DNA of 64,000 nucleotides from Listeria goaensis. Its GTDB lineage: Bacteria; Bacillota; Bacilli; Lactobacillales; Listeriaceae. Positions within the stretch are counted from its first letter, which is position 1. Each line of letters starts with the position of its first letter. Below, piece by piece: positions 16,750 to 31,678 of the stretch. A program made the translations under genes and the position numbers. The DNA is taken from assembly GCF_900186125.1 (NCBI RefSeq), contig NZ_FYBQ01000001.1, forward strand, positions 186,001 to 250,000, given 5' to 3'. Under the pieces are notes generated by a model. That model was not told where the DNA came from. It searched no databases and worked only from the letters and a program-made list of their open reading frames with translations.

Positions 16750-18828
16750 ATGGCGGATTATTTAGTTATCGTAGAATCACCAGCAAAAGCAAAGACAATA
16801 GAAAAGTATTTAGGTAAAAAATTCCAAGTAAAAGCATCTATGGGACACGTACGCGACTTACCAAAAAGTCAGATGGGTGTTGATGTAGACCATGATTTTG
16901 AACCACGTTATATTACAATTCGCGGGAAAGGTCCCGTTTTAAAAGAATTAAAACAAGCAGCTAAGAAGGCAAAAAAAGTTTATCTCGCGGCCGATCCAGA
17001 TCGCGAAGGGGAAGCAATTGCATGGCACTTAGCGAATAGCCTTGAACTTGATCAGACTGACGATTTACGAGTGGTTTTTAATGAAATTACAAAAGATGCA
17101 GTTAAGGAGTCTTTTAAAAATCCACGAAAAATTGATATGGACTTAGTAGATGCACAACAAGCAAGACGTATTTTAGATCGTTTAGTTGGCTATAATATTA
17201 GTCCAATTTTATGGAAGAAAGTGAAGAAAGGTTTGAGTGCTGGACGTGTTCAATCAGTGGCACTCCGTCTTATCATTGATAGAGAAAAGGAAATTAATAA
17301 CTTTAAACCAGAAGAGTATTGGACGATTGATGGCAATTTTAAAAAAGGAAAAAAAGCTTTCCAAGCTAACTTTTATGGTGTAAATGGTAAGAAGAAGAAA
17401 CTTAGTAATGCTAATGATGTAAAAGAAATTATGGGACAAATCAAAGGCAAAACTTTTGAAGTTATTGACGTTACTAAGAAAGAACGTCTTCGTAATCCAG
17501 CAGCGCCTTTCACTACTTCCTCACTACAACAAGAAGCCGCTCGGAAACTTAATTTTAGAACTCGTAAAACCATGATGCTTGCGCAACAACTTTATGAAGG
17601 TATTGCACTTGGTAGACAAGGAACAGTGGGACTAATAACATATATGCGTACGGACTCAACTAGGATTTCTGATACGGCAACGGGTGAAGCTAATTCATTT
17701 ATTAAGAATACTTATGGAAATGAGTTTGCTAGAAGCCAAAAGCGGAATGATAAAAACCAAAAAGGTTCTCAAGATGCTCATGAAGCGATTCGACCAACAA
17801 GTGTTTTACGAACACCACAAGAAATGAAAGAATATTTGAGTCGCGATCAACTCAGACTTTATAAATTAATTTGGGAACGATTTGTTGCAAGCCAAATGAC
17901 ACCGGCTGTATTAGATACAATGCGAGTTGATTTAGACAATAACGGTGTTACGTTTAGAGCAAACGGTTCAAAAATCAAATTTGCTGGTTTTATGAAAGTT
18001 TATGTTGAAAGTAACGATGACAATAAAGAAGAAAAAGAAAATATTCTTCCAGATTTGGAAAAAGGCGATAAAGTGAATTACGAAACGCTTGAACAGCGTC
18101 AACATTTTACTCAGCCACCTCCGCGCTATACAGAGGCAAGACTTGTTAAGACGCTTGAAGAAATAGGAATTGGGCGTCCATCAACTTATTCGCCTACCTT
18201 AGATACTATTCAGCGTAGAAACTATGTATCGCTTACGAATAAACGTTTCATGCCAACCGAACTCGGTGAGATTGTAAATGAGTTAATTGAAGAGTATTTT
18301 CCTGAGATTTTGAATGTTAGTTTTACGGCGAACATGGAGTCGGAACTGGATGAAGTGGAACATGGGAAACAGCAGTGGGTTCGCGTCATTGATGAATTTT
18401 ATAAGAGTTTTGAACCTAATGTTGAACGCGCCGATAAAGAAATGGAAAAAATTGAGATTAAAGATGAACCTGCTGGAATTGACTGTGATGTTTGCGGAGC
18501 TCCTATGGTTTACAAAATGGGCAAATATGGTAAGTTTCTCGCTTGTAGTCGTTTTCCTGATTGCCGTAATACCAAACCAATTGTAAAAGAAATAGGTGTT
18601 ACTTGTCCGAAATGTAAAAAAGGGCACGTGATTGAACGTAAGAGTAAGAAAAAACGTATTTTTTACGGCTGTGATCGTTACCCTGAATGTGACTATGTAT
18701 CGTGGGATAAACCTGTTGAACGTCCGTGTCCAAAATGCGGAGAGCAAGCTTTAATTGAGAAGAAACTGAAAAAAGGTATTCAAATTCAATGTACAAATTG
18801 TGATTATAAAGAAGAAACGCAAAAATAG
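16750..18828 (+). CDS. topA: DNA topoisomerase I
   Basis: Relaxes negative supercoils by single-strand passage. The 692 residues carry the Toprim domain ([18 protein letters not shown] at the start and [14 protein letters not shown] near 88-101), the active-site tyrosine in [11 protein letters not shown] (near 300), and three C-terminal zinc-ribbon modules with CxxC pairs ([24 protein letters not shown]). The start at 16750 follows GGGAGG; an earlier ATG lacks this spacing. The dprA-topA-trmFO-xerC order matches Bacillus. Confidence 0.97.
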   Translation: MADYLVIVESPAKAKTIEKYLGKKFQVKASMGHVRDLPKSQMGVDVDHDFEPRYITIRGKGPVLKELKQAAKKAKKVYLAADPDREGEAIAWHLANSLELDQTDDLRVVFNEITKDAVKESFKNPRKIDMDLVDAQQARRILDRLVGYNISPILWKKVKKGLSAGRVQSVALRLIIDREKEINNFKPEEYWTIDGNFKKGKKAFQANFYGVNGKKKKLSNANDVKEIMGQIKGKTFEVIDVTKKERLRNPAAPFTTSSLQQEAARKLNFRTRKTMMLAQQLYEGIALGRQGTVGLITYMRTDSTRISDTATGEANSFIKNTYGNEFARSQKRNDKNQKGSQDAHEAIRPTSVLRTPQEMKEYLSRDQLRLYKLIWERFVASQMTPAVLDTMRVDLDNNGVTFRANGSKIKFAGFMKVYVESNDDNKEEKENILPDLEKGDKVNYETLEQRQHFTQPPPRYTEARLVKTLEEIGIGRPSTYSPTLDTIQRRNYVSLTNKRFMPTELGEIVNELIEEYFPEILNVSFTANMESELDEVEHGKQQWVRVIDEFYKSFEPNVERADKEMEKIEIKDEPAGIDCDVCGAPMVYKMGKYGKFLACSRFPDCRNTKPIVKEIGVTCPKCKKGHVIERKSKKKRIFYGCDRYPECDYVSWDKPVERPCPKCGEQALIEKKLKKGIQIQCTNCDYKEETQK

Positions 18829-18836
18829 TAGGGTAG

Positions 18837-18862
18837 AGCCAACTTCAATAGTGAGGTTGGCT
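18837..18862 (+). terminator. Hairpin after topA, weak terminator
   Basis: AGCCAAC pairs with GTTGGCT across a 12-base loop, 8 bases after the stop. No T tract follows, so trmFO may be read from upstream. Confidence 0.4.
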
Positions 18863-18903
18863 CGTCCATCTGTTTATAGGCTTATGGAAGGGGAATTTTC
18901 GTT

Positions 18904-20232
18904 TTGGAAAAAAGAGTAAATGTTATTGGAGCAGGGATTGCTGGAAGTGAAGCAGCGTGGCAACTTGTGAAAAGAGGAATTGCAGTTGATTTGTATGAGA
19001 TGCGACCAGTAAAACAAACTCCAGCTCATCATACTGATAAATTCGCAGAACTTGTGTGTACCAATTCACTTCGCGCTAATGGTCTAACAAATGCTGTAGG
19101 AGTCATTAAAGAAGAAATGCGCATGTTGGATTCTATTATTATTGAATCGGCTGACCGAGCTTCAGTTCCAGCGGGGGGAGCACTTGCGGTTGATCGTCAT
19201 GAATTTTCTGGTTATATTACGGACAAAGTGAAAAACCACCCTCTTGTAACTGTCCATCTTGAAGAAGTGACAGATATTCCTGAAGGGACAACAATTATAG
19301 CAACAGGCCCTTTAACGAGTGAAGCTTTAGCGGAAAAGATACAAAACCTTACTGGAGAAGACTATTTGTATTTTTATGATGCAGCAGCTCCGATAATTGA
19401 AAAAGACAGTATTGACATGGATAAAGTTTACTTGAAATCGCGCTATGATAAAGGTGAGGCTGCTTACTTAAATTGTCCGATGACAGAAGAAGAGTTCCAT
19501 GCATTTTATGAGGCACTTGTGACTGCAGAAACGGCTGAACTGAAAAAGTTTGAAAAAGAAGTGTTTTTTGAGGGGTGTATGCCAATTGAAGTCATGGCAA
19601 AACGTGGAATTAAAACAATGCTTTTTGGGCCTCTAAAACCGGTTGGGTTAGAAAATCCGAAAACAGGTAAACGACCATATGCTGTTCTACAATTGCGCCA
19701 AGATGATGCAGCAGGAACGCTTTATAATATGGTGGGCTTCCAAACGCATCTTAAGTGGGGCGAACAGAAACGCGTTTTTGGACTTATTCCGGGGCTAGAG
19801 AATGCAGAAATCGTTCGTTATGGCGTCATGCATCGAAATACATTTATCAATTCTCCAAAAGCGATGAAAAATACTTATCAACTTAAAACACGTAAAAATC
19901 TATTTTTCGCTGGACAGATGACAGGGGTTGAGGGTTACGTGGAATCTGCTGCTAGTGGGTTAGCGGCAGGAATTAATGCGGCGCAATATGTACTAGGCAA
20001 TGAGTTAGTAGAATTCCCAGCTGAAAGTGCGATAGGCAGTCTTGCGCATTACATTACGAATGCGAATACTAAAACTTTCCAACCTATGAATGTTAACTTC
20101 GGTTTGTTTCCTGAACTGCCAGAAAAAGTTAGAGCAAAACAAGAACGAAATGAACAACTGGCTAATCGAGCATTAAATGCTATAAAAAAGGTTGCAGAAG
20201 TACTGGAAAACAACTATAATAAATTAGGCTGA
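18904..20232 (+). CDS. trmFO: tRNA (uracil-54-C5)-methyltransferase TrmFO
   Basis: Folate- and FAD-dependent enzyme that makes ribothymidine at position 54 of tRNAs. The 442 residues begin with the FAD-binding [13 protein letters not shown] and contain the family segments [20 protein letters not shown] with the conserved cysteine, [11 protein letters not shown] and [16 protein letters not shown]. Translation starts at TTG 18904. Formerly called Gid. A terminator lies directly after the stop, so it is not joined to the xerC operon. Confidence 0.96.
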   Translation: MEKRVNVIGAGIAGSEAAWQLVKRGIAVDLYEMRPVKQTPAHHTDKFAELVCTNSLRANGLTNAVGVIKEEMRMLDSIIIESADRASVPAGGALAVDRHEFSGYITDKVKNHPLVTVHLEEVTDIPEGTTIIATGPLTSEALAEKIQNLTGEDYLYFYDAAAPIIEKDSIDMDKVYLKSRYDKGEAAYLNCPMTEEEFHAFYEALVTAETAELKKFEKEVFFEGCMPIEVMAKRGIKTMLFGPLKPVGLENPKTGKRPYAVLQLRQDDAAGTLYNMVGFQTHLKWGEQKRVFGLIPGLENAEIVRYGVMHRNTFINSPKAMKNTYQLKTRKNLFFAGQMTGVEGYVESAASGLAAGINAAQYVLGNELVEFPAESAIGSLAHYITNANTKTFQPMNVNFGLFPELPEKVRAKQERNEQLANRALNAIKKVAEVLENNYNKLG

Positions 20233-20255
20233 ACGTAAAGTTCAGCCTTTGTTTT
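20226..20255 (+). terminator. Terminator after trmFO
   Basis: AGGCTGAAC pairs with GTTCAGCCT over a 5-base loop and is followed by TTGTTTT. The stop codon lies in the first stem arm. Confidence 0.85.
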
Positions 20256-20453
20256 AGTCTTTCTTTTCAGAAAACGCAACTTTAATTTTTTGAATTGTTC
20301 CGCATCTAATGGAAAATGTTTGCGATTTAAAGTTGAGTTTGTTAAATTGAAGGGGATTCTAGTTTAATTGGAAATGTTGCGAAAAATGCGTGAAATTATT
20401 GCAACTTGTTATTCCTTATGATACTATGGTAGTGTTTGAAAGGTGTGAATATC

Positions 20454-21356
20454 GTGAAAGAACAGCAAATTCTGGAGATGTTTATGACATATATCCAAAA
20501 TGAGCGAAATTATTCAGACAATACTGTAGTAGCTTACCATGATGATATCTTGGATTTTCAAACTTTTTTGAATCAGCAGCATATTTTGAATTATCAGGAT
20601 GTTGACTACTTGTTGATTCGATTGTATTTAACTGAACTTAAGAGGGAAGAGTATTCAAGAAGTTCAGTTTCAAGGAAAATCTCTAGTTTGCGTAGCTTCT
20701 ACAATTTTATGTTGCGCGAAGAGTTTGTGAGTACGAACCCATTTACGTATGTTTCACATGCAAAGAGCGAGTTAAGGCTTCCAAAGTTTTTCTACAATGA
20801 AGAAATGGAAGCTCTATTTCAAGTTGTATACGAGAATGATGAAGCGCTTACACTGCGGAATCGTGTTATCCTTGAACTTCTATATGGAACAGGGATACGT
20901 GTGTCAGAAAGTGCTGATATTCAGATGAACGATATTGATCGAGCCTATCAAGCCATTTTAATTAGGGGAAAAGGAAATAAAGAAAGGTATGTGCCATTTG
21001 GTTCTTTTTTTGAAGATGCGATGCAAGAATATTTGAATAAAGGGCGAAAAGTTCTCATGAAGCAGCACCGAAAAGAACATAATTTTTTGCTGATCAATCA
21101 TTATGGCGATCCGTTGACAGCAAGAGGTATTCGTTATGCGCTAACGAAAGTGATAGAAAAGGCATCACTAACAAGAAAAATTCATCCACATATGTTGCGT
21201 CATACGTTTGCAACGGATTTACTTAATAATGGGGCGGATATGCGTACCGTTCAGGAGTTATTAGGTCATGCTAGTCTTTCTTCCACGCAAATATATACAC
21301 ACGTTACGAAGGAACATTTGAAAGCAACCTATATGAAACATCATCCAAGAGCATAA
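20454..21356 (+). CDS. xerC: Tyrosine recombinase XerC (CodV)
   Basis: Resolves chromosome dimers at dif with a XerD partner. The 300 residues have an N-terminal SAM-like core-binding domain ([16 protein letters not shown]) and the catalytic domain with GTGIRVSE, the HMLRHTFAT box, [14 protein letters not shown] with the nucleophilic tyrosine near the end. The GTG start at 20454 follows AAAGGTG at good spacing; a TTG at 20436 lacks a site. It begins the xerC-hslV-hslU-codY operon, the codVWXY order of B. subtilis. Confidence 0.95.
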   Translation: MKEQQILEMFMTYIQNERNYSDNTVVAYHDDILDFQTFLNQQHILNYQDVDYLLIRLYLTELKREEYSRSSVSRKISSLRSFYNFMLREEFVSTNPFTYVSHAKSELRLPKFFYNEEMEALFQVVYENDEALTLRNRVILELLYGTGIRVSESADIQMNDIDRAYQAILIRGKGNKERYVPFGSFFEDAMQEYLNKGRKVLMKQHRKEHNFLLINHYGDPLTARGIRYALTKVIEKASLTRKIHPHMLRHTFATDLLNNGADMRTVQELLGHASLSSTQIYTHVTKEHLKATYMKHHPRA

Positions 21357-21375
21357 AAAATAGGAGGCGAAAACG

Positions 21376-21915
21376 ATGGAGATGCATGCAACAACGATAT
21401 TTGCAGTTCAACATAATGGAAAAGCTGCAATGGCAGGAGATGGTCAAGTGACACTTGGCGAATCGGTTATTATGAAGCATAATGCTAGAAAAGTAAGACG
21501 ATTATTTCATGATAAAGTAATTGCTGGATTTGCAGGTTCTGTCGCCGATGCTTTTACATTATTTGAGAAATTTGAAGGTAAGTTAAATGAATATGGTGGC
21601 AATTTAGAACGCGCTTCCGTGGAACTTGCCAAACAATGGCGCAGCGATAATGTTCTGCGCAAATTGGAAGCGATGCTTATTGTAATGGATCAAGATACTT
21701 TGTTGTTAGTTTCTGGCACTGGAGAAGTTATTGAACCAGACGATGGCATTCTGGCGATTGGATCAGGTGGAAATTATGCACTTAGTGCGGGTCGAGCTTT
21801 AAAACGATATAGCGGGGAGCATATGGAAGCAAAGGAAATTGCGAAGCACGCGTTAGAAATTGCTTCTGAAATCTGTGTTTTCACAAATGACCACATTATT
21901 GTTGAAGAGCTATGA
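21376..21915 (+). CDS. hslV: ATP-dependent protease subunit HslV (ClpQ)
   Basis: Proteolytic core of the HslUV two-part proteasome-like protease. The 179 residues read [15 protein letters not shown] at the N-terminus, then [26 protein letters not shown] and [15 protein letters not shown]. coli HslV uses Thr directly after the initiator Met; here TTIF starts at residue 6, so a five-residue extension would need to be removed or another mechanism applies. B. subtilis ClpQ has an N-terminal Ser at this end; none is present here. The start at 21376 follows AGGAGG. It precedes hslU by 11 bases. Confidence 0.95.
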   Translation: MEMHATTIFAVQHNGKAAMAGDGQVTLGESVIMKHNARKVRRLFHDKVIAGFAGSVADAFTLFEKFEGKLNEYGGNLERASVELAKQWRSDNVLRKLEAMLIVMDQDTLLLVSGTGEVIEPDDGILAIGSGGNYALSAGRALKRYSGEHMEAKEIAKHALEIASEICVFTNDHIIVEEL

Positions 21916-21926
21916 AGGAGTGATAG

Positions 21927-23333
21927 ATGGTGAATAGTCAAGATACGGTAAGTTTAACCCCGCGACAAATTGTTGAACGACTTAATCAATACATTATCGG
22001 TCAAAATGGCGCCAAGAAATCAGTTGCGGTTGCGCTTAGAAATCGCTATCGTCGTATGATGATGGACGAAGAAATGCGGGATGAAATCATTCCTAAAAAC
22101 ATTCTGATGATTGGCCCAACAGGCGTTGGAAAGACGGAAATCGCGCGGCGGATTGCTAAAATTGTTCGAGCTCCTTTTACAAAAGTTGAAGCAACAAAAT
22201 TTACTGAGGTAGGGTACGTTGGTCGTGATGTTGAATCGATGGTACGTGATTTAGTTGAGGTGTCGGTTCGCTTGGTAAAAGAAGAGAAGATGCAATTGGT
22301 GCGTTTTAAAGCAGAAGAAAATGCAGAGAAACGTATTGCGAAGTTGCTTGCGCCGTCTCAGAAGAAAAAACAGCAGACAGTTCAGAATCCCTTTGAAGCG
22401 CTTTTTCAAGGGGCTGCGCCTAATCAGGACGAACAAGAAATTGTCGATGATGAGCTAAAAGAAAAGCGTAATAAACTAGAGTATCGCATTAAAACTGGCG
22501 AGCTTGATGATGAGGTCGTTACAGTTGAAGTGGCTGAACAACAAAATCAAATGTTTGATATGTTTAAAGGAAGCGGCATGGATCAAATGGCGGGCATGCA
22601 AGACGCTTTTTCAGGGCTTTTCCCTAAGAAGAAAAAGAAACGCAAAGTAACAGTGAAAGAAGCGAAGAAAATTCTTTTTGAGGATGAAGCAACGAAATTG
22701 ATTGATCAAGAAGAAGTTTCTTCTGAGGGCATTCGCCGTGCTGAACAGATGGGGATTATTTTTATAGATGAAATTGATAAAGTGGCAAGCCAAAATGGTG
22801 GCGGCAATGCTCAAGTTTCTCGTGAAGGTGTACAACGAGATATTTTACCTATCGTTGAGGGGTCGCAAATTGCGACAAAGTATGGTACGGTAAACACAGA
22901 ATTTATTTTGTTCATTGCAGCTGGGGCCTTTCATATTTCGAAGCCGTCTGATTTAATACCCGAACTTCAAGGTCGTTTCCCAATTCGCATTGAACTTGAT
23001 AAGCTTTCGCAAGAGGACTTCATCAAGATTTTAACGGAGCCAGACAATGCGCTGATTAAACAATACCGGGCTTTACTTAAAGCAGAAAATATTGATTTAA
23101 TTTTTACAAAAGAAGCAGTGGAAAGATTGGCTGAAATTGCCTTTCAAGTTAACCAGGAATCTGATAATATTGGAGCAAGAAGGTTACATACAATCTTAGA
23201 AAAATTGCTCGAGGATTTGCTTTTTGAAGCACCCGATATTACACTGGATTCTGTTACAGTCACGGAAAGTTATGTTAATGAAAAACTAGAAGCAATTATG
23301 CAAAGTAAGGATTTAACACAATTTATTTTATAA
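21927..23333 (+). CDS. hslU: ATP-dependent protease ATPase subunit HslU (ClpY)
   Basis: AAA+ unfoldase partner of HslV. The 468 residues show Walker [10 protein letters not shown] (near 63), the pore motif GYVGRDVE (near 94), a charged intermediate domain of about 130 residues (110-240) with Lys-rich stretches, Walker [10 protein letters not shown] (near 275) and the arginine-finger region [11 protein letters not shown]. The C-terminus ends in DLTQFIL, which inserts into HslV. ATG 21927 follows AAGGAGTG. It is co-transcribed with hslV and codY. Confidence 0.96.
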   Translation: MVNSQDTVSLTPRQIVERLNQYIIGQNGAKKSVAVALRNRYRRMMMDEEMRDEIIPKNILMIGPTGVGKTEIARRIAKIVRAPFTKVEATKFTEVGYVGRDVESMVRDLVEVSVRLVKEEKMQLVRFKAEENAEKRIAKLLAPSQKKKQQTVQNPFEALFQGAAPNQDEQEIVDDELKEKRNKLEYRIKTGELDDEVVTVEVAEQQNQMFDMFKGSGMDQMAGMQDAFSGLFPKKKKKRKVTVKEAKKILFEDEATKLIDQEEVSSEGIRRAEQMGIIFIDEIDKVASQNGGGNAQVSREGVQRDILPIVEGSQIATKYGTVNTEFILFIAAGAFHISKPSDLIPELQGRFPIRIELDKLSQEDFIKILTEPDNALIKQYRALLKAENIDLIFTKEAVERLAEIAFQVNQESDNIGARRLHTILEKLLEDLLFEAPDITLDSVTVTESYVNEKLEAIMQSKDLTQFIL

Positions 23334-23352
23334 ATTTTAGGAGGATCTAATA

Positions 23353-24132
23353 ATGACTTTATTAGAAAAAACAAGAAAAATTAATGCAATGTTACAAAAT
23401 GCGGCAGGAAAAACAGTGAACTTTAAAGAAATGGCAGATACATTGAGCGATGTGATTGAAGCAAACACATACATTGTAAGTCGTAAAGGTAAACTTTTAG
23501 GATATTCTGAAATTTTGCCAATTGAAAACGAACGTATGAAGCAAATGCTTACTGAGCGTCAATTCCCTGAAGAATATACGCAAAGCTTATTTAATGTGAA
23601 TGAAACGTCTGCAAACCTTGAAGTTTCCAGTCAATATACAGCTTTCCCAATTGAAAATAGCGATTTATTCACGAAAGGATTAACTACGATTGTACCTGTT
23701 GTCGGCGGAGGAGAACGTCTTGGTACGCTAATTCTTTCTCGTTTAGAAAATAAATTTACAGACGATGACTTGCTTTTAGCAGAATATGGTAGCACAGTTG
23801 TAGGTATGGAAATTTTACATGAGAAAGCAGAAGAAATTGAAGAAGAAGCGCGTAGCCGTGCGGTTGTACAAATGGCTATCAGCTCCCTTTCTTACAGTGA
23901 GTTAGAAGCAATTGAACATATTTTTGATGAATTAAACGGTAAAGAAGGCTTGCTAGTAGCATCTAAAATCGCTGACCGAGTTGGCATTACGCGTTCTGTA
24001 ATCGTTAATGCACTTCGTAAATTAGAAAGTGCGGGCGTTATTGATTCCCGTTCACTTGGTATGAAAGGTACATTCATTCGCGTATTAAATGACAAATTCT
24101 TAGTAGAGCTGGAAAAATTAAAAAATAACTAA
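23353..24132 (+). CDS. codY: GTP- and branched-chain-amino-acid-sensing repressor CodY
   Basis: Global regulator that represses biosynthesis and transport genes when GTP and isoleucine are plentiful; in Listeria it is also tied to virulence control. The 259 residues comprise the N-terminal GAF domain (1-155) and a C-terminal winged helix with the recognition region [20 protein letters not shown] (near 203-222). The gene is the last of the xerC-hslVU-codY operon, 19 bases after hslU behind AGGAGG, and is followed by a hairpin and a terminator. Confidence 0.97.
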   Translation: MTLLEKTRKINAMLQNAAGKTVNFKEMADTLSDVIEANTYIVSRKGKLLGYSEILPIENERMKQMLTERQFPEEYTQSLFNVNETSANLEVSSQYTAFPIENSDLFTKGLTTIVPVVGGGERLGTLILSRLENKFTDDDLLLAEYGSTVVGMEILHEKAEEIEEEARSRAVVQMAISSLSYSELEAIEHIFDELNGKEGLLVASKIADRVGITRSVIVNALRKLESAGVIDSRSLGMKGTFIRVLNDKFLVELEKLKNN

Positions 24133-24138
24133 GTGATT

Positions 24139-24178
24139 AGACTGATGAACGCCGAAGCAGGCTGTTTGTCATCAGTCT
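24139..24178. repeat. Dispersed motif, copy 3, forming a hairpin after codY
   Basis: AGACTGATGA (24139-24148) pairs perfectly with TCATCAGTCT (24169-24178). The right half, 24160-24178, is identical over 19 bases to 8033-8051. It lies 6 bases after the codY stop and is followed by a separate terminator, so it is not itself needed for termination. Confidence 0.65.
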
Positions 24179-24180
24179 TG

Positions 24181-24209
24181 AAAGCTCTCACATCTTGTGG
24201 GAGCTTTTT
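24181..24209 (+). terminator. Terminator of the xerC-hslVU-codY operon
   Basis: AAAGCTCTCACA pairs with GTGGGAGCTTTTT (one G-U) over a short loop with a T tract. Confidence 0.85.
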
Positions 24210-24284
24210 CCACCTTAATAGTTTCTGTTTTGATTGGAAATTTGCTAAAATGGTATGGAAGACTGGTTTTTGGGGAGGTAAATT

Positions 24285-24713
24285 ATGACTTTTACGGAAA
24301 CGGAAATTGAAGTTCGCTATGCCGAAACTGATCAAATGGGTGTAGTCTATCATGCGAACTATTTAATCTGGATGGAATTAGGAAGAACGCGCTTTATTGA
24401 AAGTTTAGGCTTGCGTTATTTTGATATGGAACAGCTTGGTTACTTATCGCCGGTCATTGATGTCGCCATTCATTACGGGAAGCCACTTCGCTACGGGCAA
24501 AATGCGATTGTTAAAACTTGGCTATCGGAATATGACGGCGTGCGTGTTACTTACGGATATGAAATTCGTTATGCGGAATCAGGCGAGATTGCGATTACTG
24601 GTGAAACGAAACATGTTTGTGTGACGAAGGATGGCTTTAAACCAGTGGCTTTAAAACGCGTGTTAAAAGACTGGCATGAGAAGTATGCACGGGCTATCGA
24701 AGGGGCGGAATAA
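24285..24713 (+). CDS. Acyl-CoA thioesterase, YbgC/FadM type (YneP-like)
   Basis: Single hotdog-fold thioesterase of 142 residues. The active-site segment YAETDQMGVVYHANYLIWME (residues 11-30) with the catalytic aspartate is complete and matches 4HBT proteins such as YbgC and YneP. The acyl substrate cannot be read from sequence. It starts at 24285 behind GGGGAGG and ends one base before the next gene, forming an operon with the YneQ-like and epimerase-like genes. The order thioesterase, YneQ, plsY, yneT, parE, parC follows Bacillus. Confidence 0.9.
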   Translation: MTFTETEIEVRYAETDQMGVVYHANYLIWMELGRTRFIESLGLRYFDMEQLGYLSPVIDVAIHYGKPLRYGQNAIVKTWLSEYDGVRVTYGYEIRYAESGEIAITGETKHVCVTKDGFKPVALKRVLKDWHEKYARAIEGAE

Positions 24714-24714
24714 T

Positions 24715-25035
24715 ATGGCATTTGGTGTAAAACGTGCTGAATTGACTGCTTTTAAAGATAAAGCAATGCGCGGCGAAATTGCCATTTTAACGCACTACTG
24801 GCTAGATGAGCGTTTTCCAAATTCGAAGACGGTCACTAAAGTGGCTAGTTCGGATTTAAATGTGTTGAAGGCATGGGGGAAGAAGTACCAATTGCCGGAA
24901 GCGTATATTGATTTTGGGCACGATAATTTACCACATTTTGACTTGTTTGGGGAAATTCAACTTGCGGTTTTAAAAAATGAAGCGAAGTGGGATCAGATTG
25001 ACAGGTTCCACTTGGAGGGAGAAAAACATGATTAA
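24715..25035 (+). CDS. Conserved hypothetical protein, YneQ-like, 106 aa
   Basis: A small soluble protein with a conserved start MAFGVKRAEL and a central ILTHYWLDERFPNSKTVTKV segment. It looks like the short Bacillus protein YneQ, which also follows the thioesterase gene. No catalytic motif is known to me; the many conserved aromatic and charged residues suggest a compact nucleic-acid or protein-binding fold, but that is a guess. The start at 24715 overlaps the thioesterase stop region (A-TATGG junction), and its end overlaps the next gene by 8 bp, so translation is likely coupled. Confidence 0.75.
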   Translation: MAFGVKRAELTAFKDKAMRGEIAILTHYWLDERFPNSKTVTKVASSDLNVLKAWGKKYQLPEAYIDFGHDNLPHFDLFGEIQLAVLKNEAKWDQIDRFHLEGEKHD

Positions 25036-25900
25036 ACTTGAGAATGATACAATGCTTATCGAACTTAAGGAAGCGGGAGCAGAGCTTACAAAAATTTATA
25101 ACAAACAAACGCAGCTAGACTATTTGTGGAATGCGGATACCGCATTTTGGGGACGTCATGCCCCTATTTTATTCCCAACAGTGGGTCGGCTTGTAGAGGA
25201 CACCTATTTTGTCGACGGGGAGGCGTTCCATCTGCCCCAGCACGGCTTTGCGCGTGACCGCGAGTTTAAAGTGGTCGAGCTTTTGCGAGATAAGTGCGTT
25301 TTAGAGCTTTCTGCGGATGAAAAATCGAGGTTGGTGTATCCGTATGCGTTTCATTTGACGGTCAGCTATACGCTGCTTGAAGACGGCGTGCATGTTGAGT
25401 ATCAAGTTGAAAACACGGATGAAAAACGAATTTACTTTTCAATTGGTGCGCATCCAGCGTTTAATCTCCCACTTGTTCGTGGAACGACGTTTGATGATTA
25501 TTATTTGGATTTCCATGCGAAAGAAGAGCTCGAGTCGTTGCAACTGGAAGGGCCATATCGGTCTGGCAAGTTAAAACGTGTGACGGCGGAAGAAACGATG
25601 GAGCTGCCAATTAATTATGAGCTGTTTGCCAATGATGCCTTGATTTTTGAGGGGCTTAAAGAGAATAAAATCGCGATTCGTTCTAAAAAACACGCGCATT
25701 TTGTTCAAGTTGATTTTCCGAATTTTCCTTTCGTCGGTATTTGGACGGCGGGAGACGGCACACCGTTCTTATGTATTGAACCGTGGTACGGAATTGCTGA
25801 TGGCGTAGGAAGTCCAGTTGAACTCCGTGATAAAGCGGGAATTGAACAGCTTGAACCAGAAGCAATTTTCACAGCGAACTATACCATTCAAGTAGGGTAA
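25028..25900 (+). CDS. Aldose 1-epimerase-family protein (LacX/YihR-like)
   Basis: 290 residues of the galactose mutarotase-like fold. Conserved segments are GAELTKIYNK, LFPTVGRLVEDTY, LPQHGFARDREF with a catalytic-type histidine, SIGAHPAFNLPL with the second histidine, and a late WTAGDGTPFLCIEPW with the acid. This group (LacX-like) acts on sugars or sugar phosphates; the substrate is unknown. The start at 25028 is inside the YneQ-like gene's last codons and follows GGAGGGA. It is not part of the Bacillus version of this cluster. Confidence 0.88.
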   Translation: MIKLENDTMLIELKEAGAELTKIYNKQTQLDYLWNADTAFWGRHAPILFPTVGRLVEDTYFVDGEAFHLPQHGFARDREFKVVELLRDKCVLELSADEKSRLVYPYAFHLTVSYTLLEDGVHVEYQVENTDEKRIYFSIGAHPAFNLPLVRGTTFDDYYLDFHAKEELESLQLEGPYRSGKLKRVTAEETMELPINYELFANDALIFEGLKENKIAIRSKKHAHFVQVDFPNFPFVGIWTAGDGTPFLCIEPWYGIADGVGSPVELRDKAGIEQLEPEAIFTANYTIQVG

Positions 25901-25902
25901 CT

Positions 25903-25937
25903 AAAAACCCGCCAAGAATATTCTTGGCGGGTTTTTT
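25903..25937. terminator. Bidirectional terminator between the epimerase gene and plsY
   Basis: AAAAACCCGCCAAGAA pairs with TTCTTGGCGGGTTTTTT; A and T tracts on both sides serve both convergent genes. Confidence 0.92.
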
Positions 25938-26532
25938 ACATCCATGTAATTTTCGGTTCGGTTCCTTCTTTGATGCGTTTAATATTGGCCCGGTGGCGCC
26001 AGATGATGAAAATGGCGAGCGCTGTAATAAGGCCGATTAAGATAGGGTCTCCCAAAAATAACGAAATAACAAAGGCCGCAGCGGCCGCAATCATCGAACT
26101 AAGTGATACGTATTTACTGATTTTAAGGGTTAAAAGAAATACTAGGACGGCCAAGACGAATAAAATTGGCGCGTAGGCTAAAACGACCCCAGCCGATGTT
26201 GCAACGGCTTTTCCTCCCCGAAAACTTGCGAAAATTGGAAAGCTATGACCAAGAATCGCGCATACACCTGTGAGTAGCATGTAATGGTGGTCGATGTTAG
26301 GGAGAAAAAAGAATGGAAGTAACGTGGCGATGGTTCCTTTTAAGATGTCCATCACGGTTACGACGATGCCTGGTTTTAAGCCTAAGACGCGAAATGAGTT
26401 GGTGGCGCCCAAGTTGCCACTGCCGTGTTCGCGAATGTCTTTTTTGTAGAATAGTTTTCCAATCCATAAACCAGAAGGAATGGAGCCGATTAAATAGGCA
26501 AGGACAGACAATAAAATTAGTTTTGTAAGCAT
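25936..26532 (-). CDS. plsY: Glycerol-3-phosphate acyltransferase PlsY
   Basis: Integral membrane enzyme that transfers the acyl group of acyl-phosphate to glycerol-3-phosphate, the first step of phospholipid synthesis. The 198 residues hold about five membrane segments and the three PlsY motifs: [10 protein letters not shown] (17-26) with GSGNLGATN (37-45), [18 protein letters not shown] (near 95-112), and a C-terminal [11 protein letters not shown] 26532 follows GAGGAG. It is divergent from the yneT-like gene and next to parE, as in Bacillus (yneS). Confidence 0.95.
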   Translation of the reverse strand: MLTKLILLSVLAYLIGSIPSGLWIGKLFYKKDIREHGSGNLGATNSFRVLGLKPGIVVTVMDILKGTIATLLPFFFLPNIDHHYMLLTGVCAILGHSFPIFASFRGGKAVATSAGVVLAYAPILFVLAVLVFLLTLKISKYVSLSSMIAAAAAFVISLFLGDPILIGLITALAIFIIWRHRANIKRIKEGTEPKITWM

Positions 26533-26676
26533 GCGAAAACTCCTCTTTTTAAACTCATATTAAGAATTATAGCATAAAAAAATTGGGATTTGGTGAAAAA
26601 TCGTTCTGTTCTTTACATTCGCGCAAGATAGCGATAAAATAAGGAATGAGGCACTTTTTAAAAAGGAGCGATTTGG

Positions 26677-27084
26677 ATGTATCATTCGACAAAAGAAGCG
26701 CGCGATAAAATTTTAAAAGAAGCTAAAACCATTGCGGTAGTTGGACTAAGCGATAAACCGGAACGTACGAGTTATCAAGTTTCAAAAATCATGCAAGAAG
26801 CTGGATATAAAATTATTCCAGTTAACCCTAAGGCGGATAAAATTCTTGGTGAGAAAGCTGTAGCACGTTTAGCAGACATTAAAGAACCTGTTGACATTGT
26901 TAATGTTTTCAGACGTTCTGAATTTTTGCCGGATATTGCGCGTGAATTTTTAGAAATCGATGCTAATGTATTTTGGGCACAGCTTGGTATTCAAAATGAA
27001 GAAGCATATGAACTCCTCAAACAAACGCATCCAGTGGTCATGGATTATTGTATAAAAATTGCTTACCGAGAGCTAGCTGAATGA
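26677..27084 (+). CDS. CoA-binding domain protein, YneT-like
   Basis: A single Rossmann-type CoA-binding domain of 135 residues. AVVGLSDKPERTSYQVSKIM (about 19-38) forms the nucleotide loop; VNPKADKILGEKA and DIVNVFRR follow, as in succinyl-CoA synthetase-like CoA-binding proteins. No partner domain is present, so it probably binds a nucleotide or CoA without catalysis. It lies between plsY and parE as does YneT in Bacillus. ATG 26677 follows AAAGGAG. Confidence 0.85.
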   Translation: MYHSTKEARDKILKEAKTIAVVGLSDKPERTSYQVSKIMQEAGYKIIPVNPKADKILGEKAVARLADIKEPVDIVNVFRRSEFLPDIAREFLEIDANVFWAQLGIQNEEAYELLKQTHPVVMDYCIKIAYRELAE

Positions 27085-27093
27085 AAAGACATA

Positions 27094-27123
27094 AAGCAGG
27101 TTCAAAAAAAGAGCCTGTTTTTT
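27094..27123 (+). terminator. Terminator after the CoA-binding protein gene
   Basis: AAGCAGGTTC pairs with GAGCCTGTTTTTT (one G-U) across an A-rich loop. Confidence 0.75.
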
Positions 27124-27237
27124 CGCGGTTTGAGAAAGATGCTTTCCATTTTCAAAAGATAATGCTATTCTGTTAGGGTAGCTGTTTAAGGACTGCTTGA
27201 TAATTTAAGGGATATGCACGAAAGGAGTTAAGAATAG

Positions 27238-31658
<4,421 letters not shown>

Positions 31659-31678
31659 ACAATAAGGAGCTGAAAAAC

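Noticed and set aside
16623-16817. Open frame between dprA and topA
   Set aside because: Begins inside the -35/-10 region of the topA promoter and overlaps topA in another frame.
18283-18747. 154-residue open frame antisense to topA
   Set aside because: Its residues are typical of a reverse-strand shadow (Phe, Asn, Thr rich) and it lies fully inside topA.
20454-21356. Phage-type integrase
   Set aside because: The recombinase lies upstream of hslVU-codY as in Bacillus and matches XerC/CodV.
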